Below, in pieces: positions 42,706 through 51,469 of a stretch of DNA of 64,000 nt (its first letter is position 1; the number at the start of each line of letters is the position of its first letter). Source of the DNA: Paenibacillus baekrokdamisoli (GTDB lineage: Bacteria > Bacillota > Bacilli > Paenibacillales > Paenibacillaceae); the NCBI RefSeq assembly GCF_003945345.1, contig NZ_AP019308.1, positions 6,746,001-6,810,000 of the forward strand. Reading direction: 5' to 3'. The notes beneath the pieces were generated by a model. It made no database searches, was not told where the DNA came from, and saw nothing but the letters and a program-made list of their open reading frames with translations. The translations under genes and the position numbers were made by a program.

Positions 42706-42789
42706 TGAATCATTTTAGAAGGATACTCGAATGCTGGAAAAACGTCCATTTTAAAAGCGCTGAAGCTCATGATTGACTTGAAGACTTAG
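42706..42789 (+). pseudogene. Fragment of a P-loop NTPase gene
   Basis: One frame between stops at 42706 and 42789 reads IILEGYSNAGKTSILKALKL and ends MIDLKT. This is a well-formed Walker A motif (GYSNAGKTS) in the right context for an ATPase or kinase N-terminus. No start codon or downstream domain remains, so it is read as a relic between the GNAT gene and the T-box. The rest of 42672-42830 shows nothing recognisable. Confidence 0.5.
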
Positions 42790-42831
42790 ATTATTGTAGT
42801 GTTAATATTATCCATTCATACAAACGGCCAT

Positions 42832-43089
42832 GAAGGGAATTAGTAGCTTGCTTCAATTGTCAAAGCGAGTCGGCGACTGGTGAGAGGTCCGGCACAATTG
42901 TTCAGGTGAATGGCTCTCTTCGCTTCAATCCGAACGTTGGTTATGCAACTAGTAGGCGTTGACGGTGTGTCCCTCCGTTATCTAGGGGAATCAGGTTAGA
43001 TGTTTTGACTTGAAAGAGTGCGGCCTGTGGCCGAATTCGGGTGGTATCGCGGAGTAAACACTTCGTCCCTTTAGGGGACAAGTGTTTTT
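42832..43089 (+). ncRNA. T-box leader (tryptophan) controlling trpS
   Basis: Stem I is visible: CAATTGT (42857-42863) pairs with ACAATTG, enclosing GCGAGTCGGCGACTGGTGAG, the usual distal stem I. On the 3' side the specifier region reads GAATGGC with TGG (Trp) at 42911-42913. The T-box bulge GGTGGTATCGCGG lies at 43039-43052. The terminator AACACTTCGTCCC/GGGGACAAGTGTT with a seven-T run spans 43056-43088. Uncharged tRNA-Trp would stabilise the antiterminator and switch on trpS. Confidence 0.93.
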
Positions 43090-43118
43090 TTGTTGTCCAA
43101 AAACAAGGAGGCTTTTAT

Positions 43119-44102
43119 ATGAAAAGAGTACTTTCCGGAATTAAGCCAAGTGGTGAGTTGAATATTGGAGGCTATGGTGGTGCGCTGCATCAATTTATAA
43201 CGATTCAACATGACTTTGAATGTTTCTTCTTCGTGCCGGATCTTCACGCGGTAACCGTCCCCCAGGACCCCAAAGAATTATTCCAACGTTCAAAGGAAAT
43301 AGCTGCATTTTACATTGCTGCTGGGGTTGATCCTAACAAAGCGACGATTTTTATTCAATCTCATGTACCGGCTCATGTTGAACTCGGATGGATCATGGAA
43401 ACCCAAACCCATTTTGGCGAACTGAGCAGAATGACGCAGTTCAAAGAAAAGTCAGAAGGAAAAGACTCGGTTAGTTCAGCCCTATTTACTTATCCTGCCT
43501 TAATGGCAGCCGATATACTCCTTTACCAAGCAACGCATGTGCCTGTAGGGGAAGACCAAAAACAGCATCTTGAGATGACCAGAGATTTAGCCATGCGTTT
43601 CAATAGTCGATTCGAACCTACATTTACAGTTCCTGAGCCCATCATTCAAAGTATTGGTTCACGTATTATGGGGTTGGATGACCCAACCAAGAAAATGAGC
43701 AAGAGTAACCCGAATCGGAACAGTTATGTACTGCTGCTGGATTCGCCGGATGACATCCGCAAAAAGCTATCTAAAGCTGTGACCGATTCGGATATGAATG
43801 TTCGCTATGATTGGGATAATAAGCCCGCTGTCAGTAATTTAATTGAGATATACGCGGTGTTCTCTGGAGACTCGATTGCAACTATTGGAAGGCGCTACGA
43901 AGGTCAAGGCTATGGAACTTTTAAGAAAGACTTGGCTGAAGTTGTCGTTAACAAGCTGGTGCCCATACAGGAGAGGTACAGAGAGATCATCGATTCTGAT
44001 GAGCTTATTCGTATCCTTAAGGAGGGAGCTGTAAAAGCGGCAGAAGCAGCTCACTCAACACTTCTTCGTGCAAAAATGGCTATGGGTTTCGTTACATTTT
44101 AA
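43119..44102 (+). CDS. trpS: Tryptophanyl-tRNA synthetase
   Basis: Class I synthetase of 327 residues from ATG 43119 behind AAGGAGG; the upstream open frame passes through the T-box terminator and is not coding. HIGH-type motif as PSGELNIGGYGGAL, KMSKS motif as KKMSKSNPN, plus VPVGEDQKQHLEMTRDLA. The Trp T-box upstream confirms the specificity. Full length for the family (about 330). Confidence 0.96.
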   Translation: MKRVLSGIKPSGELNIGGYGGALHQFITIQHDFECFFFVPDLHAVTVPQDPKELFQRSKEIAAFYIAAGVDPNKATIFIQSHVPAHVELGWIMETQTHFGELSRMTQFKEKSEGKDSVSSALFTYPALMAADILLYQATHVPVGEDQKQHLEMTRDLAMRFNSRFEPTFTVPEPIIQSIGSRIMGLDDPTKKMSKSNPNRNSYVLLLDSPDDIRKKLSKAVTDSDMNVRYDWDNKPAVSNLIEIYAVFSGDSIATIGRRYEGQGYGTFKKDLAEVVVNKLVPIQERYREIIDSDELIRILKEGAVKAAEAAHSTLLRAKMAMGFVTF

Positions 44103-44149
44103 TAGACCTAAGGTGGGTTATCCAAGCTCGCCTCACTAAAAATAAATTA

Positions 44150-44177
44150 AACCGCCATTGTCATGGGGCGGTTTTTT
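44150..44177 (+). terminator. Terminator of trpS
   Basis: AACCGCC/GGCGGTT stem, 10-nt loop, six Ts. Confidence 0.9.
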
Positions 44178-44207
44178 CTTTTGGCCGAAAAAAGATTTAA
44201 GGTATGA

Positions 44208-44233
44208 TGAACAAAATGGCATAGCTAAGCGTC
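44208..44233 (+). promoter_or_regulatory. ECF-type promoter, probable SigY autoregulation
   Basis: TGAAC (44208-44212), 17 nt, CGTC (44230-44233): the standard ECF -35/-10 pairing, placed about 65 nt before the sigY start. Recognition by SigY itself is inferred from the known autoregulation of this operon in B. subtilis. Confidence 0.65.
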
Positions 44234-44299
44234 ATATTGGCGATTAAGGACAATAGAGAAAATAAACAAGTCATCAACATGCGGGAAAGGGGCTGCTGC

Positions 44300-44848
44300 A
44301 TGAGTACAATCGTGCCACAACTGGATGATCCATACATGATGAAGCTTGCAATACGTGGTGATAACCATGCCTTAGCCACGCTGCTTCGCGATAATTATGC
44401 CGTCCTCTATCGCTACCTGCTCAAGGTTACTATGAATAAAGGAATGGCGGAGGATCTTGCTCAAGACACGATGCTGCGAGCGATGGAGAGAATTAAGACC
44501 TTTGGGCAAAAGTCGAAGTTCTCCACGTGGCTGATTTCCATTGCAACGAGGCTGTATATGGATGAAATGCGCAAGGTTCAGCGTGAGAAGAAGTGGCAGG
44601 CACAAGAGCAGGCTATGCATGCGATCCGGTTCGATGCTGCAATGCGACAAGAGGAGTGGCCCGATGCGCTGGATGCACTCGAAGCATTGCCTTACGGAGT
44701 TCGGGTTCCGATTCTACTTAAGCATTATTATGGATTTGAATACGAGGAAATCGCAAAGTGGCTGGATATCCCGATTGGTACCGTGAAATCCCGACTCCAC
44801 AATGGTCTGAAACAGTTGAGAAAGGAGCTGAGTGATGATGAGCAGTAG
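44300..44848 (+). CDS. sigY: ECF RNA polymerase sigma factor SigY
   Basis: 182 residues from ATG 44300, which has AAAGGGG 8 nt upstream. Region 2 (LAQDTMLRAMERIKTFGQKS, KFSTWLISIATRLYMDEMRK) and region 4 (VRVPILLKHYYGFEYEEIAK, then GTVKSRLHNGLKQLRKEL) closely resemble the B. subtilis protein. The five downstream genes match yxlC-yxlG in order, which settles the assignment. SigY is held in check by membrane proteins encoded downstream. Confidence 0.93.
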   Translation: MSTIVPQLDDPYMMKLAIRGDNHALATLLRDNYAVLYRYLLKVTMNKGMAEDLAQDTMLRAMERIKTFGQKSKFSTWLISIATRLYMDEMRKVQREKKWQAQEQAMHAIRFDAAMRQEEWPDALDALEALPYGVRVPILLKHYYGFEYEEIAKWLDIPIGTVKSRLHNGLKQLRKELSDDEQ

Positions 44849-45269
44849 AAAGAAGCAGCGCAGTAGGAAGGAAACACTGGATAAGATAAGCGAATCAACG
44901 ATTTTCGATAAATTTGATTCTTCTGATGACAGCTTCGAGGAGTCGAGAGATGAGTTGGATTTTCAACAGCTGTTAGGTAGCCATCTGTCTCATTGGGATG
45001 CTTCCATTAGTCCGGATGTACCTTCTGTGGACAGCTTGGAGCAGCTGATTGGTGAACACAAGCAGGTCATCACTCGTCACCTATGGCGTGATTTATTGCT
45101 GTTATGGGTGATTGGAGGTTTTATGGTTAGTGGACTTCTGCTGCTGCTGCAAAGCAATATCATTCTCTTTGCGATCATTCAAGCGACTGCTTTAATGGCA
45201 GCGGCTATCTTTTTGGGCGTTACCTTAAGACCAAGAAAACAGGAGGGACGGCGCAAATGGACCCATTGA
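44835..45269 (+). CDS. yxlC: YxlC-like anti-sigma factor component
   Basis: 144 residues. The N-terminal 75 residues are cytoplasmic, acidic and basic, and likely contact SigY; two membrane segments follow (about 88-110 and 114-133). In B. subtilis YxlC (with YxlD) inhibits SigY. ATG 44835 with AAAGGAG 7 nt upstream, overlapping the sigY end by 14 nt. The next gene overlaps its stop. Confidence 0.8.
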   Translation: MMSSRKKQRSRKETLDKISESTIFDKFDSSDDSFEESRDELDFQQLLGSHLSHWDASISPDVPSVDSLEQLIGEHKQVITRHLWRDLLLLWVIGGFMVSGLLLLLQSNIILFAIIQATALMAAAIFLGVTLRPRKQEGRRKWTH

Positions 45270-45466
45270 AATTAATGATTTGTATTTTGGTTGGGATCAT
45301 TCTCATGTGTCAGTCCTCCTGGCTGTTTCTGAATGCCTCACAATATAGTCCGCGTTATCGATGGTTTTGGGCGATTTGGGGCATGATTCAGTTTCCACTG
45401 CCCCTTTTATTTTACTGGCTGTTTGTCCGAAAAGATGGGTTAAAGCGCCCAAAAAATAAATCTTAG
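45257..45466 (+). CDS. yxlD: YxlD-like small membrane protein
   Basis: 69 residues with two membrane segments (about 5-24 and 36-57) and a basic C-terminus. Position and size match YxlD, which works with YxlC in restraining SigY. Overlaps the previous gene by 13 nt. Confidence 0.78.
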   Translation: MDPLKLMICILVGIILMCQSSWLFLNASQYSPRYRWFWAIWGMIQFPLPLLFYWLFVRKDGLKRPKNKS

Positions 45467-45487
45467 TTTATGGAGGGATAAAGAGAG

Positions 45488-45691
45488 ATGAGTGATTTAA
45501 GCACAACACAGCTGATGACGATCGTAGGACCCATCGTAGTGATCCAACTCATACTTATGCTAACTGCTCTTGTGGTATGTATCCGTACGGAAGAGACACG
45601 GGGCCCCAAATGGATATGGGTGTTAGCTATTATATTGGGCAGCTTGATAGGACCAATCTTGTTCTTTGTCATGGGAAGGAGGAGCACCTAA
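45488..45691 (+). CDS. yxlE: YxlE-like PLDc_N-domain membrane protein
   Basis: 67 residues with two membrane segments separated by CIRTEETRGPKWIWVL, the signature of the PLDc_N (phospholipase D-nuclease N-terminal) small-protein family, ending in a GPILFFVMGRR motif. Matches YxlE in the sigY operon. Strong GGAGGG ribosome-binding site. Confidence 0.85.
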   Translation: MSDLSTTQLMTIVGPIVVIQLILMLTALVVCIRTEETRGPKWIWVLAIILGSLIGPILFFVMGRRST

Positions 45692-45694
45692 CTG

Positions 45695-46690
45695 ATGCCT
45701 ATTCTAACCTCGAACATTTCTAAACCAGTCACCGATGAGGGGACAGTACATGGCAGCGTTCCTTCCCTTCTTGCCGTCGAAGGATTGAGCAAATCCTTTG
45801 GAGCTAAAAAGGCTGTAGATCATATTAGCTTTACCATTGGGGAAGGTCGGTGTGTAGCGCTTCTTGGCCCCAATGGAGCGGGTAAAACGACTACGATTCG
45901 TATGTTGACTGGACTCTTGGCACCTACAACGGGCACGATTTCCTTCCCTGGCCTTGCAGATGGAATCGATCGGCGTCAAATTATTGGATATTTACCGCAG
46001 GTTCCTGCTTTTTATGGTTGGATGACAGGAAGAGAATTCTTACTCTATTCTGCTAAATTATGTGGGTTGAGCGGCAAGGAAGCTGATCTCCTGTGTGATT
46101 CCATGCTCCAGCGCGTTGGTATTGCAGATGCTGCCAAACGCCGCATTGGCGGATATTCCGGTGGGATGAAGCAGCGGCTTGGTCTGGCTCAGGCGCTCAT
46201 TCATCGGCCGAAGCTGCTTATTCTCGATGAACCGGTTTCCGCTCTTGATCCGATAGGCAGGCGTGAAGTGATGGAGCTGCTGAGCGAGCTTAAACAAGAG
46301 ACTACAGTACTGTTCTCCACACATGTGCTTCACGATGCGGAAGAGCTCTGTGATGATGTCCTTATCATGCGATCGGGTCATATCGCGATTAGCGGTTCTA
46401 TGAATAGTCTTCGTAATCAGCATCGTCAGTCTGTACTATTTATTGAAACGGAAGGCGATCCGAAGTCTAAGGAATGGTTAGCCAGATGGCTGAAGCAGCC
46501 TCCCAAGTTCATACAATCTTCCGTGTTGTTAATGAATGGTAATGGAGCTAAGCTTCTCGTTAATGATATAGACTCAGCAAGGCGAGATATACTTGCACAG
46601 GTTCTAAGTGCCGAAGTGCAAGTCACAAGGCTGGAATTTGGATACAGCACACTAGAGGATTTGTTCATGAGGGTGGTGAGTGAATCATGA
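45695..46690 (+). CDS. yxlF: ABC transporter ATP-binding protein YxlF
   Basis: 331 residues. Walker A GPNGAGKTT at about 59-67, signature YSGGMKQR, Walker B LLILDEPVSALD. A C-terminal extension of about 100 residues is usual for ABC-2 drug or lipid exporters. Partner of the following permease, with a 4-nt overlap. The AAGGAGGAG site is 11 nt from ATG. Confidence 0.92.
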   Translation: MPILTSNISKPVTDEGTVHGSVPSLLAVEGLSKSFGAKKAVDHISFTIGEGRCVALLGPNGAGKTTTIRMLTGLLAPTTGTISFPGLADGIDRRQIIGYLPQVPAFYGWMTGREFLLYSAKLCGLSGKEADLLCDSMLQRVGIADAAKRRIGGYSGGMKQRLGLAQALIHRPKLLILDEPVSALDPIGRREVMELLSELKQETTVLFSTHVLHDAEELCDDVLIMRSGHIAISGSMNSLRNQHRQSVLFIETEGDPKSKEWLARWLKQPPKFIQSSVLLMNGNGAKLLVNDIDSARRDILAQVLSAEVQVTRLEFGYSTLEDLFMRVVSES

Positions 46691-47469
46691 GTAAATGGAT
46701 CGTACTGTATAAGAAAGAGTGGATGGAACTGGCCCGAAGCTATAAGTTGATTTGGGTTCCTCTCGTTTTTATTCTTTTAGGCGCGATGCAGCCTGTTACT
46801 ACTTATTTTTTACCGGACATTCTTGCAAATGCAGGTAACTTGCCCAAAGGTGCCGTTATTGAAATCCCCACGCCTCATCCAGAGGAAGTGCTGGCGCAGA
46901 CGATACAGCAATTCGGTACTTTGGGATTGCTAGTCCTTGCCCTCTCGTTCATGGGAGCCTTGTCAGGCGAGAGGATGAGTGGAACAGCATCAATGATATT
47001 GATGAAGCCAGTGTCCTATTTATCCTTCGTGACCTCTAAGTGGGCTGCGATGCTGACATTATCGACCCTATCCTTTGCGGCTGGCTTTGGAGCGGCATGG
47101 TACTATACGAGTACCTTATTTGATGCCTTAGCCTGGCGGTCTGTCATTCATAGTTTTATGTTCTTTGGGCTATGGCTTGTCTTCGTCGGTACGTTGACTC
47201 TCTTATTCAGTTCCCTGTATCGCAGTGCCGCGGGGGCTGCCTTCAGCGCTCTAGCCACTGCCGCTTTACTTACAATTACAGCATCCTTGTTTCCTCATTT
47301 GCTGGCGTGGAACCCAGGCAAGTTATCCCAGTTCGCCTCGGAGCAGCTTATTGATCATATAGCGGTTCGAACTTGGCCAGTGATAGTTATGACTGTGATC
47401 CTCATTACTGTTCTCTTGATGTGTACAGCTTGGAGTCTTCGTAAAAGACCCTCCTTAGATAGCATGTAG
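46687..47469 (+). CDS. yxlG: ABC-2 permease YxlG
   Basis: 260 residues with six membrane segments and the ABC-2 layout (N-terminal YKKEWMELARSYKLIWVP, a large extracytoplasmic loop after the first segment). Exported substrate unknown. ATGA overlap with yxlF. Last gene of the sigY operon. Confidence 0.88.
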   Translation: MSKWIVLYKKEWMELARSYKLIWVPLVFILLGAMQPVTTYFLPDILANAGNLPKGAVIEIPTPHPEEVLAQTIQQFGTLGLLVLALSFMGALSGERMSGTASMILMKPVSYLSFVTSKWAAMLTLSTLSFAAGFGAAWYYTSTLFDALAWRSVIHSFMFFGLWLVFVGTLTLLFSSLYRSAAGAAFSALATAALLTITASLFPHLLAWNPGKLSQFASEQLIDHIAVRTWPVIVMTVILITVLLMCTAWSLRKRPSLDSM

Positions 47470-47499
47470 CTTATTTGATGTGTTACTCTATTGGACTTC

Positions 47500-47518
47500 C
47501 CTACTTTTTTTTAGTAGG
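47500..47518 (+). terminator. Weak terminator-like hairpin after yxlG
   Basis: CCTACT/AGTAGG with an all-T loop of seven; the T-run sits in the loop rather than after the stem, so function is doubtful. Confidence 0.3.
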
Positions 47519-47564
47519 ATAGAGGAATAGAAGCATCGTTTAATAGGTGACAGGGGTTGAGTGC

Positions 47565-47945
47565 ATGCATAAGCTGGGGCAAAAAATCGTTATCGTTTCA
47601 GATTTGTTCGAACAAAGTCTTCCCGTTGGGGAATATGGCTATATAATTGCGTATGATCGTAATGCCGATAATGCATTTGATTACGTAATCCGCGTACCGA
47701 AGGCAAATCGCAACTTCTACGTTCCATCTGCTGACATCGAGCTTGAAGAGGTGTTGATCCAGATCGAGGCTGAACGTGTGGAACGTGAAGCTCTCATTGA
47801 CTTTGCTTTGGCTACTCATAATGAGGAGCTGTTTCTCCGCATTATGAATGGTGATGAAGAGGAGATTGTCGAAGAAGACAACGGCATTGAAGGGCAGACG
47901 CAAGAGGATTTTATTCGACAGGTACATCTTAAAGCTTGGATCTAA
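47565..47945 (+). CDS. IDEAL-domain protein
   Basis: 126 residues from ATG 47565 with CAGGGG upstream. An N-terminal small beta domain (LGQKIVIVSDLFEQSLPVGE, then DYVIRVPKANRNFYVPSADI) is followed by a C-terminal motif ALIDFALATHNEELFLRIMN that fits the IDEAL domain of Bacillales. The beta domain resembles those regulating binding to complexes such as Clp or sigma adaptors, but its role is unknown. Confidence 0.65.
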   Translation: MHKLGQKIVIVSDLFEQSLPVGEYGYIIAYDRNADNAFDYVIRVPKANRNFYVPSADIELEEVLIQIEAERVEREALIDFALATHNEELFLRIMNGDEEEIVEEDNGIEGQTQEDFIRQVHLKAWI

Positions 47946-47949
47946 GGCA

Positions 47950-47978
47950 GGACGGCGAATGATCGCCGTTCTTTTTTT
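47950..47978 (+). terminator. Intrinsic terminator
   Basis: Stem ACGGCGA/TCGCCGT extended by G-U and G-C pairs, loop ATGA, seven Ts. Confidence 0.9.
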
Positions 47979-48007
47979 AATCTTTGGCGATGACTGGGAG
48001 TGTTAAT

Positions 48008-48709
48008 ATGGATAAGCCGGTCCACATTTTAGTGGTTGAAGATGATAACGATCTTAATCATCTGTTATGCAGTATTTTAAGAAAAAGCGGTTATGTACCA
48101 CAGTCTGCCTATTCTGGAACGGAAGCGCTGCTCTATCTGGAGAAGCAGGAATGGAATATGGTACTCCTTGATTTAATGCTTCCTGGGAAGACTGGTGAAG
48201 AGCTTCTTCATATCCTAAGTCAGCGAAAAGAATCTATCCAAATGCCCGTCATCATAATCTCGGCCAAAGGGGAGCAGCAGACCAAAATAGCAGCCCTTCG
48301 TGGGGGTGCGGATGACTTTATTACGAAGCCTTTCGACATCGAGGAAGTATCGGCTCGCATTGATTCTCATTTGCGCAGGTATAAACGAATACCAGCCGAA
48401 GCTCGTTCTAATAAACTTCAGCACAAAACGATAACACTCGATCAAGATGCTCAGACTGTTCATATTCAGGGTATAGAAGTAACCTTTACCTCTCGAGAGT
48501 TTGATATTCTCGCGTTACTTTTATCGTCACCCAAGAAGATTTTTACCAAGGCTAACGTCTATGAAAGCGTATGGGGTGAGCCTTATTTTGGGGATGATAA
48601 TACGATTAATGTCCACGTTAGCAACCTCAGGAGCAAACTAGCCAAAGCGAGTCCAAATGAAGAATTCATCGAAACCGTTTGGGGGATGGGCTACCGTCTT
48701 AAGGCTTAA
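48008..48709 (+). CDS. OmpR-family response regulator
   Basis: 233 residues from ATG 48008 with GGGAG upstream. Receiver domain with VVEDDND, phosphoacceptor Asp in MVLLDLMLPG and Lys in FITKPFD; the winged-helix domain ends in VWGMGYRLKA. Its kinase is encoded three genes downstream (50496). The ABC exporter in between is the likely target. This grouping is that of antimicrobial-peptide sensing and detoxification modules. Confidence 0.92.
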   Translation: MDKPVHILVVEDDNDLNHLLCSILRKSGYVPQSAYSGTEALLYLEKQEWNMVLLDLMLPGKTGEELLHILSQRKESIQMPVIIISAKGEQQTKIAALRGGADDFITKPFDIEEVSARIDSHLRRYKRIPAEARSNKLQHKTITLDQDAQTVHIQGIEVTFTSREFDILALLLSSPKKIFTKANVYESVWGEPYFGDDNTINVHVSNLRSKLAKASPNEEFIETVWGMGYRLKA

Positions 48710-48760
48710 GGGTTTCTTAAGAATTGTCTTTAGCTTCTCTTATGGTTTCATTTCTATACT
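48699..48760 (+). promoter_or_regulatory. TTAAG repeats and -10 element before the ABC genes
   Basis: TTAAG occurs at 48699, 48706 and 48717 (the last two 11 nt apart, one helical turn), followed by TATACT at 48755-48760 without a good -35. This is the expected layout for an OmpR-type activator site. Confidence 0.45.
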
Positions 48761-48791
48761 GAAGCTATCACATAAGGGAGGCACGAATTAA

Positions 48792-49715
48792 ATGAATGAA
48801 TATGTTCTTCGAACCAACCAACTAACTAAGAAATTCAAGCATAGCTACGCTTTGGACAAAGTCGATCTCTCCATTAAAAAGGGCTCCATTTATGGCTTTA
48901 TCGGGCAGAATGGGGCAGGGAAATCCACCTTAATTCGCATTGCGGCGGGTCTTGCATTCCCCACGACCGGATCTATCGAACTATTTGGTAAAAGCCAGGA
49001 GCGAGAGATTATTGCTGCCCGCAAGCGGATCGGCTCAATCATTGAAAGTCCGGCCATTTTTCCCAATATGACGGCTTATGAGAATTTAGAGACCTATCGT
49101 CTTCAAAGAGGCATTCCCGGTCAGGATAGCATTATGAAGACACTGGCACTTGTTGGACTGCAGGAGACAGATAAGAAGAAGGCCAAAAACTTCTCACTCG
49201 GTATGAAGCAGCGTCTTGGCCTAGGAATCGCCATGCTGGGTGATCCGGAATTTCTGATCCTTGATGAGCCTACCAACGGGCTAGATCCCATGGGCGTTGT
49301 GGAGATGCGGGAATTGTTGAAGAAACTCAATCGGGAGATGGGAATTACAATCTTGATCTCCAGTCATATCTTGAGTGAGCTTCACTTATTAGCCAGCGAT
49401 TATGGCATCATTCATCATGGGAAGCTTCTGGAGCAGCTGACGACGAAGGAGCTGAATGATAAGTGCCAGCAGTATCTGCATATTAAAGTTGATGATCCGT
49501 CCAAAGCAGCTGTGGTCATTGAAAATCAATTAGAGGCTACTGAATTCGAGGTTATGCCAGATGGGATCATTAAGCTCTTCAAGTATCTGGATAATCCTGG
49601 GAAGGTTTCGACCGCATTGTTCGAGGGTGGATTAATCATTGAACAGTTTATACCGATGGGTGAAGACCTAGAGAGCTTCTTCACAAAACGAATCGGGGGT
49701 GTAAACCATGGTTAA
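48792..49715 (+). CDS. ABC transporter ATP-binding protein (BcrA/lantibiotic-immunity type)
   Basis: 307 residues. Walker A GQNGAGKST at about 38-46, signature FSLGMKQRLGLGIAMLG, Walker B FLILDEPTNGLDPMG, and an H-loop in LISSHILSELHLLA. The C-terminal extension with a repeat-like fold is typical of BcrA-like exporters. GGGAGG site before ATG. Overlaps the permease gene by 8 nt. Confidence 0.92.
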   Translation: MNEYVLRTNQLTKKFKHSYALDKVDLSIKKGSIYGFIGQNGAGKSTLIRIAAGLAFPTTGSIELFGKSQEREIIAARKRIGSIIESPAIFPNMTAYENLETYRLQRGIPGQDSIMKTLALVGLQETDKKKAKNFSLGMKQRLGLGIAMLGDPEFLILDEPTNGLDPMGVVEMRELLKKLNREMGITILISSHILSELHLLASDYGIIHHGKLLEQLTTKELNDKCQQYLHIKVDDPSKAAVVIENQLEATEFEVMPDGIIKLFKYLDNPGKVSTALFEGGLIIEQFIPMGEDLESFFTKRIGGVNHG

Positions 49716-50469
49716 TCTGATCCGTTCGGAACTTTTCAAGCTGCGCAAGGAACGATCTTTCTGGACGCTGGTTATTATCATTGCATTAGCTGCTATCGCG
49801 TTTCCTGTCGCTTTATATATCAGTTCGCTATCTCAAGGTAAACCTGGAGGTTCGGGAGTAGATTTTTTCGTGAATGCAATGATGGGTAACTCTTTCATTA
49901 CTAGTATTTCAATTTGTATTTTTGCCGGATTTTTTATTGCTAGTGAGTATTCAACAGGCGTTATGAAGACGATTGCCTCATCAGGAAACAGCAGAGCTAA
50001 GATTTTAGGCTCTAAGCTGGTAGCATTGATGATAGCGGGAAGCATATTGGGGCTGTTGTTCCCTATTATTACGAGTACAGTTGCATCTCTGCTTTCTGGA
50101 GTCGGCCATTTAACTGATGTTGCTACGGGTACATTTATCCTTCGATCGATCGGCTTGACCATTCTATATTCCATTTCAGTTTCTTCTATTATGGCCTTGT
50201 TTGCGACGGTTTTTAATGAAAGTGGCAAAGCGATTGCCTTCTCCATAACATTCTTTATTTTGATTAATACGGTGTTAGCCATAATGGGGAGTGTCTTTCC
50301 GTTTATCGAGATCATCTACAACAATTCGGTATTTAAGTTATTTGACGGGTTAAGCAAATTCAAGATGGAGGAAGGGGAATGGCTTCGTATCCTACTTGTT
50401 CCGATCATCACTTGTATCGTCTTTTCACTGCTAAGTATATGGGTTTATAGAAAAAAAGAAATCAAATAA
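49708..50469 (+). CDS. ABC-2 permease (bacitracin/lantibiotic exporter type)
   Basis: 253 residues with six membrane segments; N-terminus LIRSELFKLRKERSFWTLVI is typical of BcrB/SpaG-like permeases. Partner of the preceding ATPase. A single permease suggests a homodimer. Confidence 0.88.
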   Translation: MVNLIRSELFKLRKERSFWTLVIIIALAAIAFPVALYISSLSQGKPGGSGVDFFVNAMMGNSFITSISICIFAGFFIASEYSTGVMKTIASSGNSRAKILGSKLVALMIAGSILGLLFPIITSTVASLLSGVGHLTDVATGTFILRSIGLTILYSISVSSIMALFATVFNESGKAIAFSITFFILINTVLAIMGSVFPFIEIIYNNSVFKLFDGLSKFKMEEGEWLRILLVPIITCIVFSLLSIWVYRKKEIK

Positions 50470-50495
50470 ATATTTTAGGAAGCGGGTGAGGTAGT

Positions 50496-51419
50496 ATGCT
50501 CTATATCATGATCCTCTTGATCATTCTCTTAATGCTGCTCCTCATCCGATCTCTAATGGTCAAGCGAGAATTGAAGAGCATGACGAAGCAGCTGATGACC
50601 TATAATAATCGTGACACGGGTAAGAAATTGGATGTCGCTCTGTTCGATATTCATATAGAGGGGCTGGCTGCACAGATTAATCGCCAGTCCGATTTACTCC
50701 TTGCAGCGAAGGCAGAGCAGCTAAGAACGGAAAAGGAATTGAAGCAAATGGTAGCTAATATCTCCCATGATATTCGAACACCGCTGACTTCTATTTTCGG
50801 ATATATTCAGCTCTTAGAGGCCGATGATCTAACAGCTGAGGAGAAGCAGGAATATGTAGCCATAATCAAGAATCGAACCAAAAGGCTGCAAGCGCTGTTA
50901 AATGATTTTTTTGAACTATCTGTTATAGAATCCATTGATTACGCTCTACAGCTTGGGCACTTGAAAATGAACAATCTGCTGCCAGAGATCATACTCGGTC
51001 TATACGATCAATTCAATGAACGACTTCTTGTTCCTGATATTCATATTCCGCAGGATGAGATTATCGTCATTGCCGATGAATCGGCTGTTAGGAGAGTCAT
51101 CGAGAATCTGCTCCTCAATACGATTAAGCATGCAACTGGCAAAGTGAGCATAACTTTCTTGAAGCAGCAATCAACTGCTGTTTTAATGATTACGAATAAA
51201 GCTAACCCTTTGCCTGATAACGATCCTAGCGTATTGTTCAATCGCTTCTTTACAGTGGATCAGACAAGATCAGGAACAGGAGCAGGAGCAGGTACGGGGC
51301 TTGGGCTATCCATTGCGAAGGGCTTGATGGGCAAGATGGAGGGGAAGCTAACGGCCGAGATGACAGGTGATCATTTAACGATGAGATGTGAGTGGATGCT
51401 GTCGCCGCGTAAATCTTGA
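50496..51419 (+). CDS. Sensor histidine kinase of the ABC/two-component module
   Basis: 307 residues: one N-terminal membrane segment (1-22), a coiled linker, DHp with phosphoacceptor His in NISHDIRTPLTSIFGYIQLL, and HATPase with ENLLLNTIKHA and GLGLSIAKGLMG; a Gly/Ala-rich stretch (SGTGAGAGTG) lies in the ATP lid. The almost missing sensory domain is typical of kinases that read the state of a transporter. Cognate regulator at 48008. Confidence 0.9.
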   Translation: MLYIMILLIILLMLLLIRSLMVKRELKSMTKQLMTYNNRDTGKKLDVALFDIHIEGLAAQINRQSDLLLAAKAEQLRTEKELKQMVANISHDIRTPLTSIFGYIQLLEADDLTAEEKQEYVAIIKNRTKRLQALLNDFFELSVIESIDYALQLGHLKMNNLLPEIILGLYDQFNERLLVPDIHIPQDEIIVIADESAVRRVIENLLLNTIKHATGKVSITFLKQQSTAVLMITNKANPLPDNDPSVLFNRFFTVDQTRSGTGAGAGTGLGLSIAKGLMGKMEGKLTAEMTGDHLTMRCEWMLSPRKS

Positions 51420-51469
51420 ATTTTTCGCGGCAATTGGGAAGTGAACGTAGTGAATCATATTGTAAAAGT

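Noticed and set aside
43041..43118. N-terminal extension of TrpS
   Set aside because: It would be translated from the T-box and terminator sequence; ATG 43119 has the proper ribosome-binding site and family N-terminus.
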